This document shows, piece after piece, positions 33,517 to 41,421 of a stretch of 41,772 nt of DNA. The stretch is from positions 1-41,772 of the forward strand of contig JAFGFO010000462.1 of the NCBI GenBank assembly GCA_016931085.1, read 5' to 3'. This DNA is from Thermoflexales bacterium (GTDB lineage Bacteria > Chloroflexota > Anaerolineae > Fen-1058). Under the pieces are notes generated by a model. That model ran no database searches. It worked only from the letters and a program-made list of their open reading frames with translations, and was not told the origin of the DNA. The position numbers were made by a program, and so were the translations under genes. Position 1 is the stretch's first letter, and each line of letters begins with the position of its first letter.

Positions 33517-35187
33517 TCACTCGCTAAGGTTCATCAAAGCGTCGAATAGATAAGAGGGGTACTCGAACGCACCCGTGTTGCCCTTGTGATAGGGGCTAGC
33601 GGCGTTCAGGCCGGCCTCAAGCGAGCGGACGACGTCGTTGGCGTCCAGCGTCGATCCGTCGTGGAAGGTGACGCCCGGCCGCAAGTTGCATGTCCAGACC
33701 GTGCTGTCCGGGTTGGCCGTGCAGGAGGTGGCCAGGGCCGGTTGGGCCGTGCCAGTCTCGTTGTAGGTATACAGGCCCTCGGTGACCATCTCGCAGGCGT
33801 CCAACGACTCGCCGTCCGTTTCGTCCATACAGTATAGACCGATCGGCTCGGCCGCCTTGAGGTAAATGAGGGTGTCCCGCCCAGCCGGCTTGACCTTCCA
33901 CAGCAGGGGGGGGCCGAGCACGGAGGTGTGCGCGCCCTCCAGGTCGGCCCGCGCCGCGTCGGCCGGCGATCCATGCGCGATGGGTACCATGGGCACCAGC
34001 TCGCGGATAGCGTTGTTGACCTGCTCGTACATAGGAGCGGTCACCTTTTCGTCGGCGATCGTGGCCGCTTTTTCCATGGGTTCATAGATTTCGGGGTGCG
34101 GAGTGCCGAATTGCGGGTTAGAGCGGCCAAAGTGAAAGTCCACGAAATTGGTCACGTGCAAATAGTCGGCGCCCCAGCCCAGCATGTACAGGCCGTCCAG
34201 CCGCCCGCCGGTGGACTCGTCGATAAACTCGCCCGACTCCATCACAACCACCTCGGCGTCGATGCCCATGTTTTGCTTCAATTGGGTCTGCAGCTCGACC
34301 GCCACCAGGCTAGGCTCCGGCAGGTAGACGCGGAACACGTCGCGGTAATAGATCTTGGTCTTGAAGCCGTCCGGGAAACCGGCCTCGGCCAACAGCTTGC
34401 GAGCGGCCGCCGCGTCGAAATCGTACCACGCCTGGCCCTGGCAGCCGTTGGTGATGCTGCACGGGGTAAAGTGCGAGGCGACCTCCGAGCCGGCCGGGTA
34501 AAAGTTGTCCACGATGCGCTTGCGGTCGATGCCCATAGCGATCGCCTGGCGCACTTTGATATTGTTGAAGGGTTCGAAGGTGTCGGTCATCGCCAGGTAC
34601 ATGATATTGGGGTTTGGCACCGGCAAGAATTTCAGGCTGGAATCGCCTTGGACTTTGGCGTAATCGTCCGGGCTGAGCTGCGTGATGTGATCGACCGTGC
34701 CGGCTTGCAGTTCGAGCAGGCGGGCGGCTCCCTCGGTCGCCCAGCGGAAGACCAGCGTAGGCGTCTTGGCCTTTTCACCCCAGTAGCTGTCAAAACGCTT
34801 GAAGGTGATGCTGTTGCCGCGATCCCATTTTTCGATCATGTAAGGCCCGGTGCCGATGGGCTTTTCCAACAGCTCGCCCGCGCCGCCTGTCTTTTCGATC
34901 CACTCCTGGGGTTGGATGTAAAAGGGCACGAAGGCCAGCTTGGCCAGGAAGGCCGGGTCCGGTTTGCACAAGGTGAACTTGACCGTTAGCTTGTCGACGG
35001 CCGCGATTTCTTGCACGCGGTTGTTTTTGCACGGGGCGGTGACGCCCAACGCTTCAAATTGCGGCTCGGGAGTCGGCTGGGGCGTCGGGGTCGGCGCCGG
35101 TGTCCCTATGCCACCGCAGGCGCCTAGCACAGTGGCTGCGATCACCAGGATCGAGAGGACTAGAAACAGATGCTTATTGCGTAACAT
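33517..35187 (-). CDS. Circularly permuted Dpp/Opp-type substrate-binding lipoprotein
   Basis: The 556-residue protein is an SBP_bac_5 family peptide/solute-binding lipoprotein. The signal peptide ends in LGAC (Cys24) and a TPTPQPTPEP linker follows. Mature residues about 43-434 correspond to the middle and end of the normal family (VDKLTVKFTLCKPDPAFLA, GTGPYMIEKW, FNNIKVRQAIAMGIDRKRIV, DLEGAHTSVLG). The last 120 residues (438-556) correspond to the normal beginning: DTLIYLKAAEPIGLY, EMVTEGLYTYNETG, then the PALA and WTCNLRPGVTFHDGSTLDA block, ending in GNTGAFEYPSYLFDA. Every part occurs once, so this is a permutation and not a fusion. GGAGAAG precedes the ATG. It heads the dppB-dppC-EamA genes. 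Confidence 0.88.
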   Translation of the reverse strand: MLRNKHLFLVLSILVIAATVLGACGGIGTPAPTPTPQPTPEPQFEALGVTAPCKNNRVQEIAAVDKLTVKFTLCKPDPAFLAKLAFVPFYIQPQEWIEKTGGAGELLEKPIGTGPYMIEKWDRGNSITFKRFDSYWGEKAKTPTLVFRWATEGAARLLELQAGTVDHITQLSPDDYAKVQGDSSLKFLPVPNPNIMYLAMTDTFEPFNNIKVRQAIAMGIDRKRIVDNFYPAGSEVASHFTPCSITNGCQGQAWYDFDAAAARKLLAEAGFPDGFKTKIYYRDVFRVYLPEPSLVAVELQTQLKQNMGIDAEVVVMESGEFIDESTGGRLDGLYMLGWGADYLHVTNFVDFHFGRSNPQFGTPHPEIYEPMEKAATIADEKVTAPMYEQVNNAIRELVPMVPIAHGSPADAARADLEGAHTSVLGPPLLWKVKPAGRDTLIYLKAAEPIGLYCMDETDGESLDACEMVTEGLYTYNETGTAQPALATSCTANPDSTVWTCNLRPGVTFHDGSTLDANDVVRSLEAGLNAASPYHKGNTGAFEYPSYLFDALMNLSE

Positions 35188-35320
35188 GGTATCTTCTCCA
35201 ACTGACTAAGGGTTGATAGTAGAGGCAGACTGTCTGTCTGGTTTGTCTTTTTGCCCGGATCACCTCCCTTCAAATCGTGGATTTTTAATTTCGGATTTCG
35301 GATCGCACCGGATCCGCCGT
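35188..35320. other. Leader between livF and the substrate-binding protein gene
   Basis: No gene and no convincing sigma-70 promoter was found here. The stretch contains, on the minus strand, AAGGGAGGTGATCC (35257-35270), which is complementary to the tail of 16S rRNA but has no start codon nearby. It lies 73 nt upstream of the ATG at 35187. An inverted CAGAC/GTCTG pair follows at about 35230-35240. Confidence 0.55.
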
Positions 35321-36034
35321 CTACGCGATTCCCAGGTAGGCTTTGCGCACGGTCTCGTTACTGCGCAGCGCTTCGGCCGTGTCTTGCAGCACGATCGTGC
35401 CTGTCTCCAGGACATAACCCCGGTTGGCCACCGAGAGCGCCATGCGGGCGTTTTGCTCCACCAGCAGGATGGTCGTCCCTTCGCTGTGTAGTTGCTTGAT
35501 GGTGTCAAAGATGCTGTCCACCAGCACCGGCGCCAGGCCCATCGAAGGCTCGTCCATCAGCAGCACGCGCGGCCGGCCCATTATGCCGCGCCCGGTAGCC
35601 AGCATCTGCTGCTCGCCGCCGGAAAGCGTGCCAGCCCATTGCTTGCGCCGCTCCTTGAGGCGCGGGAAAAGAACAAACACACGTTCCATATCCTGGGCGA
35701 TGGCCGCTTTGTCGGTGCGGGTGAAGGCGCCCATTTCTAGGTTCTCCTGCACGCTCAGGCGGCCAAACACGCGCCGCCCCTCGGGTACCTGTACGATCCC
35801 CTTGGCCACGATGTCGTGCGGCTTGCAATCCGCCAGGTTCTGGCCGGCCAGCCGGACACACCCCTCGCGCGGGCGCAGCAGGCCACTGATGGTGTTGAGG
35901 GTCGTGCTTTTACCGGCGCCATTGGCGCCGATCAGTGTGACGATCTCGCCCTCCTCGACGGCGAGCGAAACGCCCTTGAGGGCATGGATGTGCCCGTAAT
36001 AGGTGTGAACGTTTTCGATCTCGAGTAGCGCCAT
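35321..36034 (-). CDS. livF: Branched-chain amino acid ABC transporter ATPase LivF
   Basis: This 237-residue ATPase has Walker A GANGAGKST (36-44), the signature LSGGEQQMLATGRGIM, Walker B VLLMDEPSMGLAP and LVEQNARMALSVANRGYVLETG, the classic LivF ending. The ATG at 36034 is used because it starts where LivF proteins start and GAGAGGAC lies upstream; the reading frame extends further without similarity. It follows livG by 16 nt and is the last liv gene. It energises uptake with LivG through the LivHM channel. Confidence 0.97.
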   Translation of the reverse strand: MALLEIENVHTYYGHIHALKGVSLAVEEGEIVTLIGANGAGKSTTLNTISGLLRPREGCVRLAGQNLADCKPHDIVAKGIVQVPEGRRVFGRLSVQENLEMGAFTRTDKAAIAQDMERVFVLFPRLKERRKQWAGTLSGGEQQMLATGRGIMGRPRVLLMDEPSMGLAPVLVDSIFDTIKQLHSEGTTILLVEQNARMALSVANRGYVLETGTIVLQDTAEALRSNETVRKAYLGIA

Positions 36035-36050
36035 ACTGTCGTCCTCTCGG

Positions 36051-36827
36051 TTATGCGACGGTCGAGTCGCCGCGTCCCAGGTAGGCCTCGATGACCTGGG
36101 GATTGTTTTGAATATCGACCGGCGTGCCCTCGGCAATCTTTTCCCCAAAGTCCATCACCGTGATCGTTTCGGAAATGCCCATGACCACTCGCATTTGGTG
36201 CTCGATCAGCAAGATCGTGATGTCCAATTCGTCGCGCAGCCGCCGGATAAAATCCGTCATGTCGGCCGTCTCCCTGGGATTCATGCCGGCGGTGGGCTCG
36301 TCAAGTAGCAGCAGTTTGGGCCGGGTCGCCAGGGCGCGCGCCACCTCCAGCCGGCGTTGGTCGCCGTAGGGCAGATTCCTGGCCAGCAAGTCGCCCTTGC
36401 CGCTCAGGCCGACAAAGCGAAGCAAGCGCCGCGCTTCCCCCAATGCCTCGGCTTCTTCGCGCAGGGCGGAGGCGGTCCGAAAGATGCTGCCCAATACCCC
36501 CGTGTGGAGATGGATGTGCTGCCCAACCAAGGCGTTCTCGATGGTCGTCATGTTGGCGAACAAGCGAATGTTCTGGTAGGTACGCGCGATGCCCATGCGC
36601 GTGACCTGGTCGGGCGACAGGCCGTCTATCACCTGGTTTTGGAACACGATGCTGCCTTCTTCGTGCTTGTAAAAGCCGGTGATGCAGTTGAAGAAGGTCG
36701 TTTTGCCGGCTCCGTTAGGCCCAATGATGCTGTGGATGGAACGCTCTTGAATGTCCACGTCCAAACGGCCCACAGCCGTCAGACCCCCAAAGCGCTTGGT
36801 GACTTGTGTTGCGTTAAGAATGCTCAT
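36051..36827 (-). CDS. livG: Branched-chain amino acid ABC transporter ATPase LivG
   Basis: This 258-residue ATPase has Walker A GPNGAGKTT (36-44), RTYQNIRLFANMTTIENALVG, the family signature LPYGDQRRLEVARAL and Walker B LLLLDEPTAGMNPRE. LLIEHQMRVVMGISETITVMDFG follows, all typical of LivG. The C-terminal VIEAYLGRGD is a usual closing segment. It follows livM by 42 nt and precedes livF by 16 nt. It is the second ATPase of the importer. Confidence 0.97.
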   Translation of the reverse strand: MSILNATQVTKRFGGLTAVGRLDVDIQERSIHSIIGPNGAGKTTFFNCITGFYKHEEGSIVFQNQVIDGLSPDQVTRMGIARTYQNIRLFANMTTIENALVGQHIHLHTGVLGSIFRTASALREEAEALGEARRLLRFVGLSGKGDLLARNLPYGDQRRLEVARALATRPKLLLLDEPTAGMNPRETADMTDFIRRLRDELDITILLIEHQMRVVMGISETITVMDFGEKIAEGTPVDIQNNPQVIEAYLGRGDSTVA

Positions 36828-36869
36828 ACTCGTTGCTCTTTGCTCGTTACTGCTTACTGGCGGTCCCCG

Positions 36870-38624
36870 CTAACCCGGGACGCTGACGTGTTTTTCAACA
36901 CCCGGATTAATGCTTTCCGCCTCGCTCTCGTGTAGCTCGCGTTGGTGTGTTGCTTCAGGCCACAAACCCTCCGGCCTGGTCAGCATCATGACCACGAGGA
37001 ACGCGCCATACATCATCAGGCGGTATTCTTCAAACTCTCTGAGCAGCTCCGGCACTCCCACCAGGATGAGTGCCCCCACGATGACGCCCGGGATGCTGCC
37101 GATGCCGCCAACAATGATCAGGCACAGTACGTTGATCGAAACCAGCAGGTGAAAGCTGTGGGGGTAAATTGAGGTGAGCTTGCTGGCAAAAATAGCGCCG
37201 GCCAGGCCAGAAAACGCCGCGCCGGAGGCGAACGCCATCAACTTGGTGCTCACCAGGTGAATGCCGACCGCCTCGGCTACATCTTCATCCTCGCGCATAG
37301 CCATCCAGGCTCGGCCCAAGCGCGAGTCCTTGAGCCGCCACGAGACAAAACCGGCCGCCAGGCAGCCGGCCAGGATGAGATAGTACAGGCTTTGGGGAGT
37401 GGCCAGCTCGCCGAATGGGCCGACTGGGGGCTTGGGGATGCGGGTAATGCCGTTAGACCCGCCGATGTAGGGCTTGAGCCAATCCGAGAGTGCTACCAGG
37501 CGAATGATCTCGCCAAAGCCCAGGGTGACGATGGCCAGGTAGTCGCCGCGCATGCCTAGCACCGGAACGCCCAGGAGGATGCCGGTCAGCAGCGCCCCGC
37601 CGACAGCGAATGGCAGGGCTGTCCAGAACGTAAATTGAACCGGGATGAAGGTGATCTCGGGTGAGATCAGGACGCCCATGATATAAGCCCCCATGGCGAA
37701 AAAGGCTACGTAGCCCAGGTCGAGCAGGCCTGCAAAGCCCACGACGATGTTAAGCCCCAAGCCCATCAAGATATACAGGCCAATGTTGTCCATGACCTCG
37801 CTGGGATACGAGCCAACGATGCGCGGCAAAAGGAGCAAAACGGCCAGGAGCAAGCCCTGGCTCCCCCAGCGCAGTTGGCGTTGTCGCTGGGCGGACAGGC
37901 TGGCCATGCGCTGCTTGACTTGGGCGCCGCGCGCTCGCCAGGCGAGGCTGCCGCCTGCGACGAGGGTAAACACGGCGATCGCGCCCAGAATCGATAGCCC
38001 CCGCGCGGCAAATATCCAAAGGAACAGATTGCCTACCAGCCCCCATCCCTCAAACATCACGCGCAGCAAGCCTTCCAGCAGGCCGGCGGCCACGACGATG
38101 CTCAGCCCAAACGTAATGGCTCGCCGGATGTGGTCCGGCAGCAAGCTCAGCCCGCTCGTCAGCAGGCCTATCGCCACTCCGGCAACCAAGAGCACTACAA
38201 CGCCCACGTTGGTGCCCAGGCCAAAGGTCAGTATGGCGTACAGGGCCGGCGAGGCGTCCGAGAACACGGCCCGCAGGTTGATCGGCGGGCCGATGAGCAC
38301 TAACGCCGCCAGGGTAGCGGCCGTGACCAAGCTGGCCAAGCCCCCACTCAATAACGTGGTCGTGGGCGAGAGTTGAGCCGAGCCGGTGGCCTCTTGTTGC
38401 GTCTCAGCTACGCGGTGTACGGCTGTGTAGGCGGCATAGATAAAGGTCAGCAACAGCAGGGTTTGTCCCATAGAGATCACACCGCCGACGATGTCGCGAC
38501 GGCTAAAAGACTCTACCATGCCCACCAGGGCCACCAGGAGAGCAATAATGCCTCCGATTAGTCCCTTCTTGACCGGGTCTATCCAGTTGAAGCGAGAGTT
38601 GCTGAGGCGTGTGCTACTTTCCAT
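36870..38624 (-). CDS. livM: Branched-chain amino acid ABC transporter permease LivM, with long N-terminal extension
   Basis: The 584-residue permease contains a normal LivM core from about residue 275 (GLYILMGLGLNIVVGFAGLLDLGYVAFFAMGAYIMGVL and the EDVAEAVGIHLVSTKLMAFASGAAFSGLAGAIFASKL region). It is preceded by about 250 extra residues with several membrane helices and two charged loops. Usual LivM proteins have 300-430 residues. The extension may be an extra membrane domain; its function is unknown. The ATG at 38624 has GGGAG upstream and the leader is the purine-rich repeat at 38667-38704. It forms the channel with LivH. Confidence 0.95.
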   Translation of the reverse strand: MESSTRLSNSRFNWIDPVKKGLIGGIIALLVALVGMVESFSRRDIVGGVISMGQTLLLLTFIYAAYTAVHRVAETQQEATGSAQLSPTTTLLSGGLASLVTAATLAALVLIGPPINLRAVFSDASPALYAILTFGLGTNVGVVVLLVAGVAIGLLTSGLSLLPDHIRRAITFGLSIVVAAGLLEGLLRVMFEGWGLVGNLFLWIFAARGLSILGAIAVFTLVAGGSLAWRARGAQVKQRMASLSAQRQRQLRWGSQGLLLAVLLLLPRIVGSYPSEVMDNIGLYILMGLGLNIVVGFAGLLDLGYVAFFAMGAYIMGVLISPEITFIPVQFTFWTALPFAVGGALLTGILLGVPVLGMRGDYLAIVTLGFGEIIRLVALSDWLKPYIGGSNGITRIPKPPVGPFGELATPQSLYYLILAGCLAAGFVSWRLKDSRLGRAWMAMREDEDVAEAVGIHLVSTKLMAFASGAAFSGLAGAIFASKLTSIYPHSFHLLVSINVLCLIIVGGIGSIPGVIVGALILVGVPELLREFEEYRLMMYGAFLVVMMLTRPEGLWPEATHQRELHESEAESINPGVEKHVSVPG

Positions 38625-38666
38625 CCCTATCTCCCTGTCTCTTGTCTCTACCCCTGTCTCCAGTCG

Positions 38667-38704
38667 CTATCTCCAGTCTCTATCTCTATCTCCAGTCTCT
38701 ATCT
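38667..38704. repeat. Two tandem 19-bp repeats in the livH-livM spacer
   Basis: CTATCTCCAGTCTCTATCT occurs at 38667-38685 and again at once at 38686-38704. On the mRNA strand it is purine-rich with GGAGA words. The spacer 38625-38707 is pyrimidine-rich throughout on the plus strand, with further degenerate copies. Confidence 0.9.
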
Positions 38705-38707
38705 TCT

Positions 38708-39778
38708 TCACGCTTTCTTCACTGCCAGGCGCTCGCCCATGATGCCTGTCGGCCGGAAGATCAGGATCAACACCAGCATGACAAAGGCCACCGCGTCCTG
38801 AAGTTGATAGGGGGCCGGAATGCCCAGGCCTTCCAGAACCAGGTTGGGGAACAGCGATTCGATGATGCCGAGGGCCATGCCGCCCAGCATGGCGCCTGGA
38901 ACGTTACCAATGCCGCCTAGCACGGCCGCCGTAAAGGCCTTGAGGCCTGGGATAAAGCCCATGATAAAGTTGAACTGCCTGAAGAGGAGCACGTACAATA
39001 CCCCGGCCGCGCCGGCCATGGCCCCGCCGATAGCAAAGGTGATGGTGATCACCTGGTCCACGTCGATCCCCATCAGCCGCGCGGCGTCCTTGTCCTCAGA
39101 CACGGCTCGCATGGCTTTGCCGGTCTTGGTCAGTTGCACAAAGGCATATAGGCCAGCCAGCATGACCACAGCCGACACGATCACGACCGCCTCTGTTTTC
39201 AAGATGGGCAGGCTGCCCACGGGGCCTTTCAAACTCTGTATGTCTGGATAGGCTCGTATGCCGGAGCCAAACAGGCCTAGAAAAGAGTACTCCAGGAAGA
39301 AGGACGCCCCGATGGCGGTGATTAACGGTATCAGGCGGGGTGCGTTGCGCAGTGGTCGATAAGCGATGCGCTCTAAAAGCACCGCCAGAACAGTCGAGAC
39401 AGCCATGGCGACGGCTGTGATGACCAATAAGCCAAGCGCGGTAAAGATCAGGCTGGGCTGGCGGTCGAGAAAACCGGACTCGACGAGCGGCTTGGCTACA
39501 AAGTAGGCGATAAAGGGACCGGTCATAAAGATGTCCCCGTGAGCAAAATTGATCATGCGCAACACCCCGTATACCAGGGTGTATCCCAGTGCGATGAGCG
39601 CATAGATGCTGCCGCGCGTCAGGCCGGCCACGATCAGGCCTCGCCACGTTTCGACGCCATATTTGCCCGAGGCCAGGGTAATGACCATTCCCAGGATGAC
39701 GAAAAACAAGATGATGCCGCCAATCAGCCACATGAGGATGGTGGTCAGGGATAATTGTCGTGTCATTTTTTGCAGCAT
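38708..39778 (-). CDS. livH: Branched-chain amino acid ABC transporter permease LivH
   Basis: The 356-residue permease has the LivH features: an N-terminal helix, GLTRGSIYALIALGYTLVYGVLRMINFAHGD with the conserved NFAHGD, the central AMRAVSEDKDAARLMGID coupling region and GIIESLFPNLVLEG. The ATG at 39778 has GAGGA eight bases before it; a GTG at 39793 would add five residues without improvement. It follows livJ by about 130 nt including a hairpin, and starts the permease pair with livM. Confidence 0.96.
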   Translation of the reverse strand: MLQKMTRQLSLTTILMWLIGGIILFFVILGMVITLASGKYGVETWRGLIVAGLTRGSIYALIALGYTLVYGVLRMINFAHGDIFMTGPFIAYFVAKPLVESGFLDRQPSLIFTALGLLVITAVAMAVSTVLAVLLERIAYRPLRNAPRLIPLITAIGASFFLEYSFLGLFGSGIRAYPDIQSLKGPVGSLPILKTEAVVIVSAVVMLAGLYAFVQLTKTGKAMRAVSEDKDAARLMGIDVDQVITITFAIGGAMAGAAGVLYVLLFRQFNFIMGFIPGLKAFTAAVLGGIGNVPGAMLGGMALGIIESLFPNLVLEGLGIPAPYQLQDAVAFVMLVLILIFRPTGIMGERLAVKKA

Positions 39779-39805
39779 GGTGTGTTTCCTCACGTGATGA
39801 TGTTC

Positions 39806-39837
39806 GTGCAGGGACGAGCCGCAGCTCGTCCCTGCAC
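39806..39837. repeat. 14-bp perfect hairpin between livJ and livH
   Basis: GTGCAGGGACGAGC and GCTCGTCCCTGCAC pair perfectly around CGCA. The stem lies between the livJ and livH genes. On the minus strand it could stabilise the livJ end or reduce expression of the permeases, as in binding-protein operons. No T-run follows on that strand. Confidence 0.8.
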
Positions 39838-39911
39838 ATTTTTGCTCGAGTTTGGTTTCTTCATTTAGCCCTTATCGGCTTAGCTGGTCAGAAACCGGCT
39901 CGTGTGCTTGC

Positions 39912-41156
39912 TTAGGGCCAAATCTTTTGCGGGTTGCTGTCAGCAGCCGCGCCGGGATTCCAGGCGGCCGGATCGGCGCTCTTGACCTGGTAGACCGCAA
40001 TCTTGGGATCGGCACAGTCGCCCGTCGCACTGCAGCTCAGGTTGCCGGTGAGGCCCTTGAGGTTCTGGGTGGCAAAGACGGCGTCAACCAAGGCCTTGCG
40101 CCCGATGTGCAGGGTGCCGTCCGGGTCCTTGATGGCCACTTTCTCGATAGCGGCAAAAAAGATCATGGCCGCGTCGTAGGAGTGGGCGTGGAATGGCGCC
40201 AGGGTCTTTTCGCCGTACTTGGTCTCGTGTTTGGCCAAAAAGTCTTGATAGGCCGCGCCAAAGGCCGAAAAGTCGGGGCTGGAGTGGTACATGCCCTTGG
40301 CTGCCTCGCCGGCCGCCTTGAGCAGGTCGGGTGAGAAGGTGCCGTCCGCGCTCATCAGGTAGACGTTGGCCAGCTCGGGGATTTCGCGGGCCTGCTTGGT
40401 GATGTGCCCGCCGGCGGCGATAAAGATGGGATAGTAGATGAAGGCCGGCTTGCTGGCTGCGATGCGGGTTAGCATGGGCTTCATATCGGTGTCGGTCGGC
40501 GCCACGGCCTCCTGGGCCGTGATCGTGCCGCCCAGTCGCTTGAACTCTTCGGCAAAGACCTGCTGCAGCTTGTCAGCGTAGATGCTGCCGTCGTGAATGG
40601 TGGCGGCTGTCTTGACGCCCATCTTTTCCCAGGCAAACTGGGCGGCGGCTTTGCCCTGCACCAGGTCGTTGTGGGCGGTGCGCGCATAGCACCAATACTC
40701 GGCCGGCCGGGCGCTGTCTGTCAGGTCGGGCGCGGTGTTGGAGGGCGAGACCATCGCGACGCTGGCCTTGCACATGATCGGGATGGCCGCGCGCGCCGCG
40801 CTGGAGCAGTTGGTGCCGATGATGCCTACCACGCTGGTGTCGGCCGCCAGCTTGGTGGCGGCCGTCTGGCCACCCTCGGCGCTGCACAACTCATCTTCGC
40901 CGACCAGTTCGATCGGGTGGTCGAGGATGGTCTTTTTATCCTCGACGGCGATTTCAGCGCCGCGCTTGGTGTCGGTGCCCAGCGAAGCGTCCGCGCCGGA
41001 CACGACGAACATGTAAGCCAGGCGAATGGGCTTGCCAGGGCCAATCGTCACACATCCATTGGGGTCGGTGCACTCATAGGGCTTGGCGCCGCCGCCGCAG
41101 GCCGAGACAAGCGTGACGACCAACACGAGCAGGCTGATGATTTTAAAGCTACGCAT
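39912..41156 (-). CDS. livJ: Branched-chain amino acid ABC transporter substrate-binding lipoprotein
   Basis: The 414-residue lipoprotein has a signal peptide with lipobox VSAC (Cys20) and a Peripla_BP_6/Leu-Ile-Val-binding fold. It shows GPGKPIRLAYMFVVSGADASLGTDTKRGAEIAVED, VGIIGTNCSSAARAAIPIM, VAMVSPSNTAPDLT and YLMSADGTFSPDLLKAAGEAAKGMY. Cys residues are unusually frequent (PYECTDPNGC, MCKAS, LSCSATGDC), as in disulphide-stabilised Chloroflexota binding proteins. GAGGAG precedes the ATG at 41156. It is the first gene of the liv operon. Ligands other than branched-chain amino acids (amides, urea) are possible for the family. Confidence 0.93.
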   Translation of the reverse strand: MRSFKIISLLVLVVTLVSACGGGAKPYECTDPNGCVTIGPGKPIRLAYMFVVSGADASLGTDTKRGAEIAVEDKKTILDHPIELVGEDELCSAEGGQTAATKLAADTSVVGIIGTNCSSAARAAIPIMCKASVAMVSPSNTAPDLTDSARPAEYWCYARTAHNDLVQGKAAAQFAWEKMGVKTAATIHDGSIYADKLQQVFAEEFKRLGGTITAQEAVAPTDTDMKPMLTRIAASKPAFIYYPIFIAAGGHITKQAREIPELANVYLMSADGTFSPDLLKAAGEAAKGMYHSSPDFSAFGAAYQDFLAKHETKYGEKTLAPFHAHSYDAAMIFFAAIEKVAIKDPDGTLHIGRKALVDAVFATQNLKGLTGNLSCSATGDCADPKIAVYQVKSADPAAWNPGAAADSNPQKIWP

Positions 41157-41252
41157 GTTATCTTCTCCTCTTATGTGTATTCCATACCTTGCGAGCCACG
41201 AGGCTCGTCACGTTGGCGGGAAGCTCGCTCCCTGTTTTGACTTGAGCGCGAC

Positions 41253-41259
41253 CACCTCC
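41253..41259 (-). promoter_or_regulatory. Shine-Dalgarno-like element in the livJ leader
   Basis: On the mRNA strand AAGGAGGTGGTC lies 96 nt upstream of the livJ start with no start codon nearby. Downstream is a hairpin CGAGCC-ACGA-GGCTCG. A similar element precedes the Dpp binding protein gene. Confidence 0.45.
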
Positions 41260-41294
41260 TTACCTGCAACATGGAACCCAAAACCAATTGGAGT

Positions 41295-41322
41295 ATTATA
41301 ACTAACGCTTGGCAAATGTCAA
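41295..41322 (-). promoter_or_regulatory. Consensus promoter of the liv operon
   Basis: On the minus strand TTGACA (41317-41322) and TATAAT (41295-41300) are 16 bp apart, both perfect. It leaves a leader of about 130 nt before livJ. Confidence 0.85.
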
Positions 41323-41333
41323 GCCGCTTGACA
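41317..41333. promoter_or_regulatory. Palindrome of back-to-back -35 elements
   Basis: TGTCAAGCCGCTTGACA is a perfect palindrome with a 3-nt centre. Its halves are the -35 hexamers of two divergent promoters. Confidence 0.85.
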
Positions 41334-41356
41334 GTCTTTGCCATGCACTTTATAAT
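41328..41356 (+). promoter_or_regulatory. Consensus promoter of the small membrane protein gene
   Basis: TTGACA (41328-41333) and TATAAT (41351-41356) are 17 bp apart, both perfect, about 65 nt before the start at 41422. Confidence 0.85.
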
Positions 41357-41421
41357 GAGTCCGGCTGTCCTATCGGCATCTATTTACGCAATAGTGCCTA
41401 TACATTATCAGGTGAGTATAT

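Noticed and set aside
33928..34989. Long plus-strand open frame opposite the substrate-binding protein
   Set aside because: Low-complexity Val/His/Gln/Leu-rich composition without motifs, antisense to a real gene.
33517..35187. Order-swapped binding protein as assembly error
   Set aside because: The frame is open throughout, with a proper lipobox, linker and ribosome binding site, and the joining points lie in plausible loops. Misassembly is less likely but remains testable by read mapping.
35257..35270. Ribosome binding site of an undetected small gene in the livF-binding protein spacer
   Set aside because: Although the 16S complement is excellent, no ATG, GTG or TTG lies at useful spacing. 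The GTG within the element itself opens a frame that ends soon after the next gene's start and has no protein-like features.
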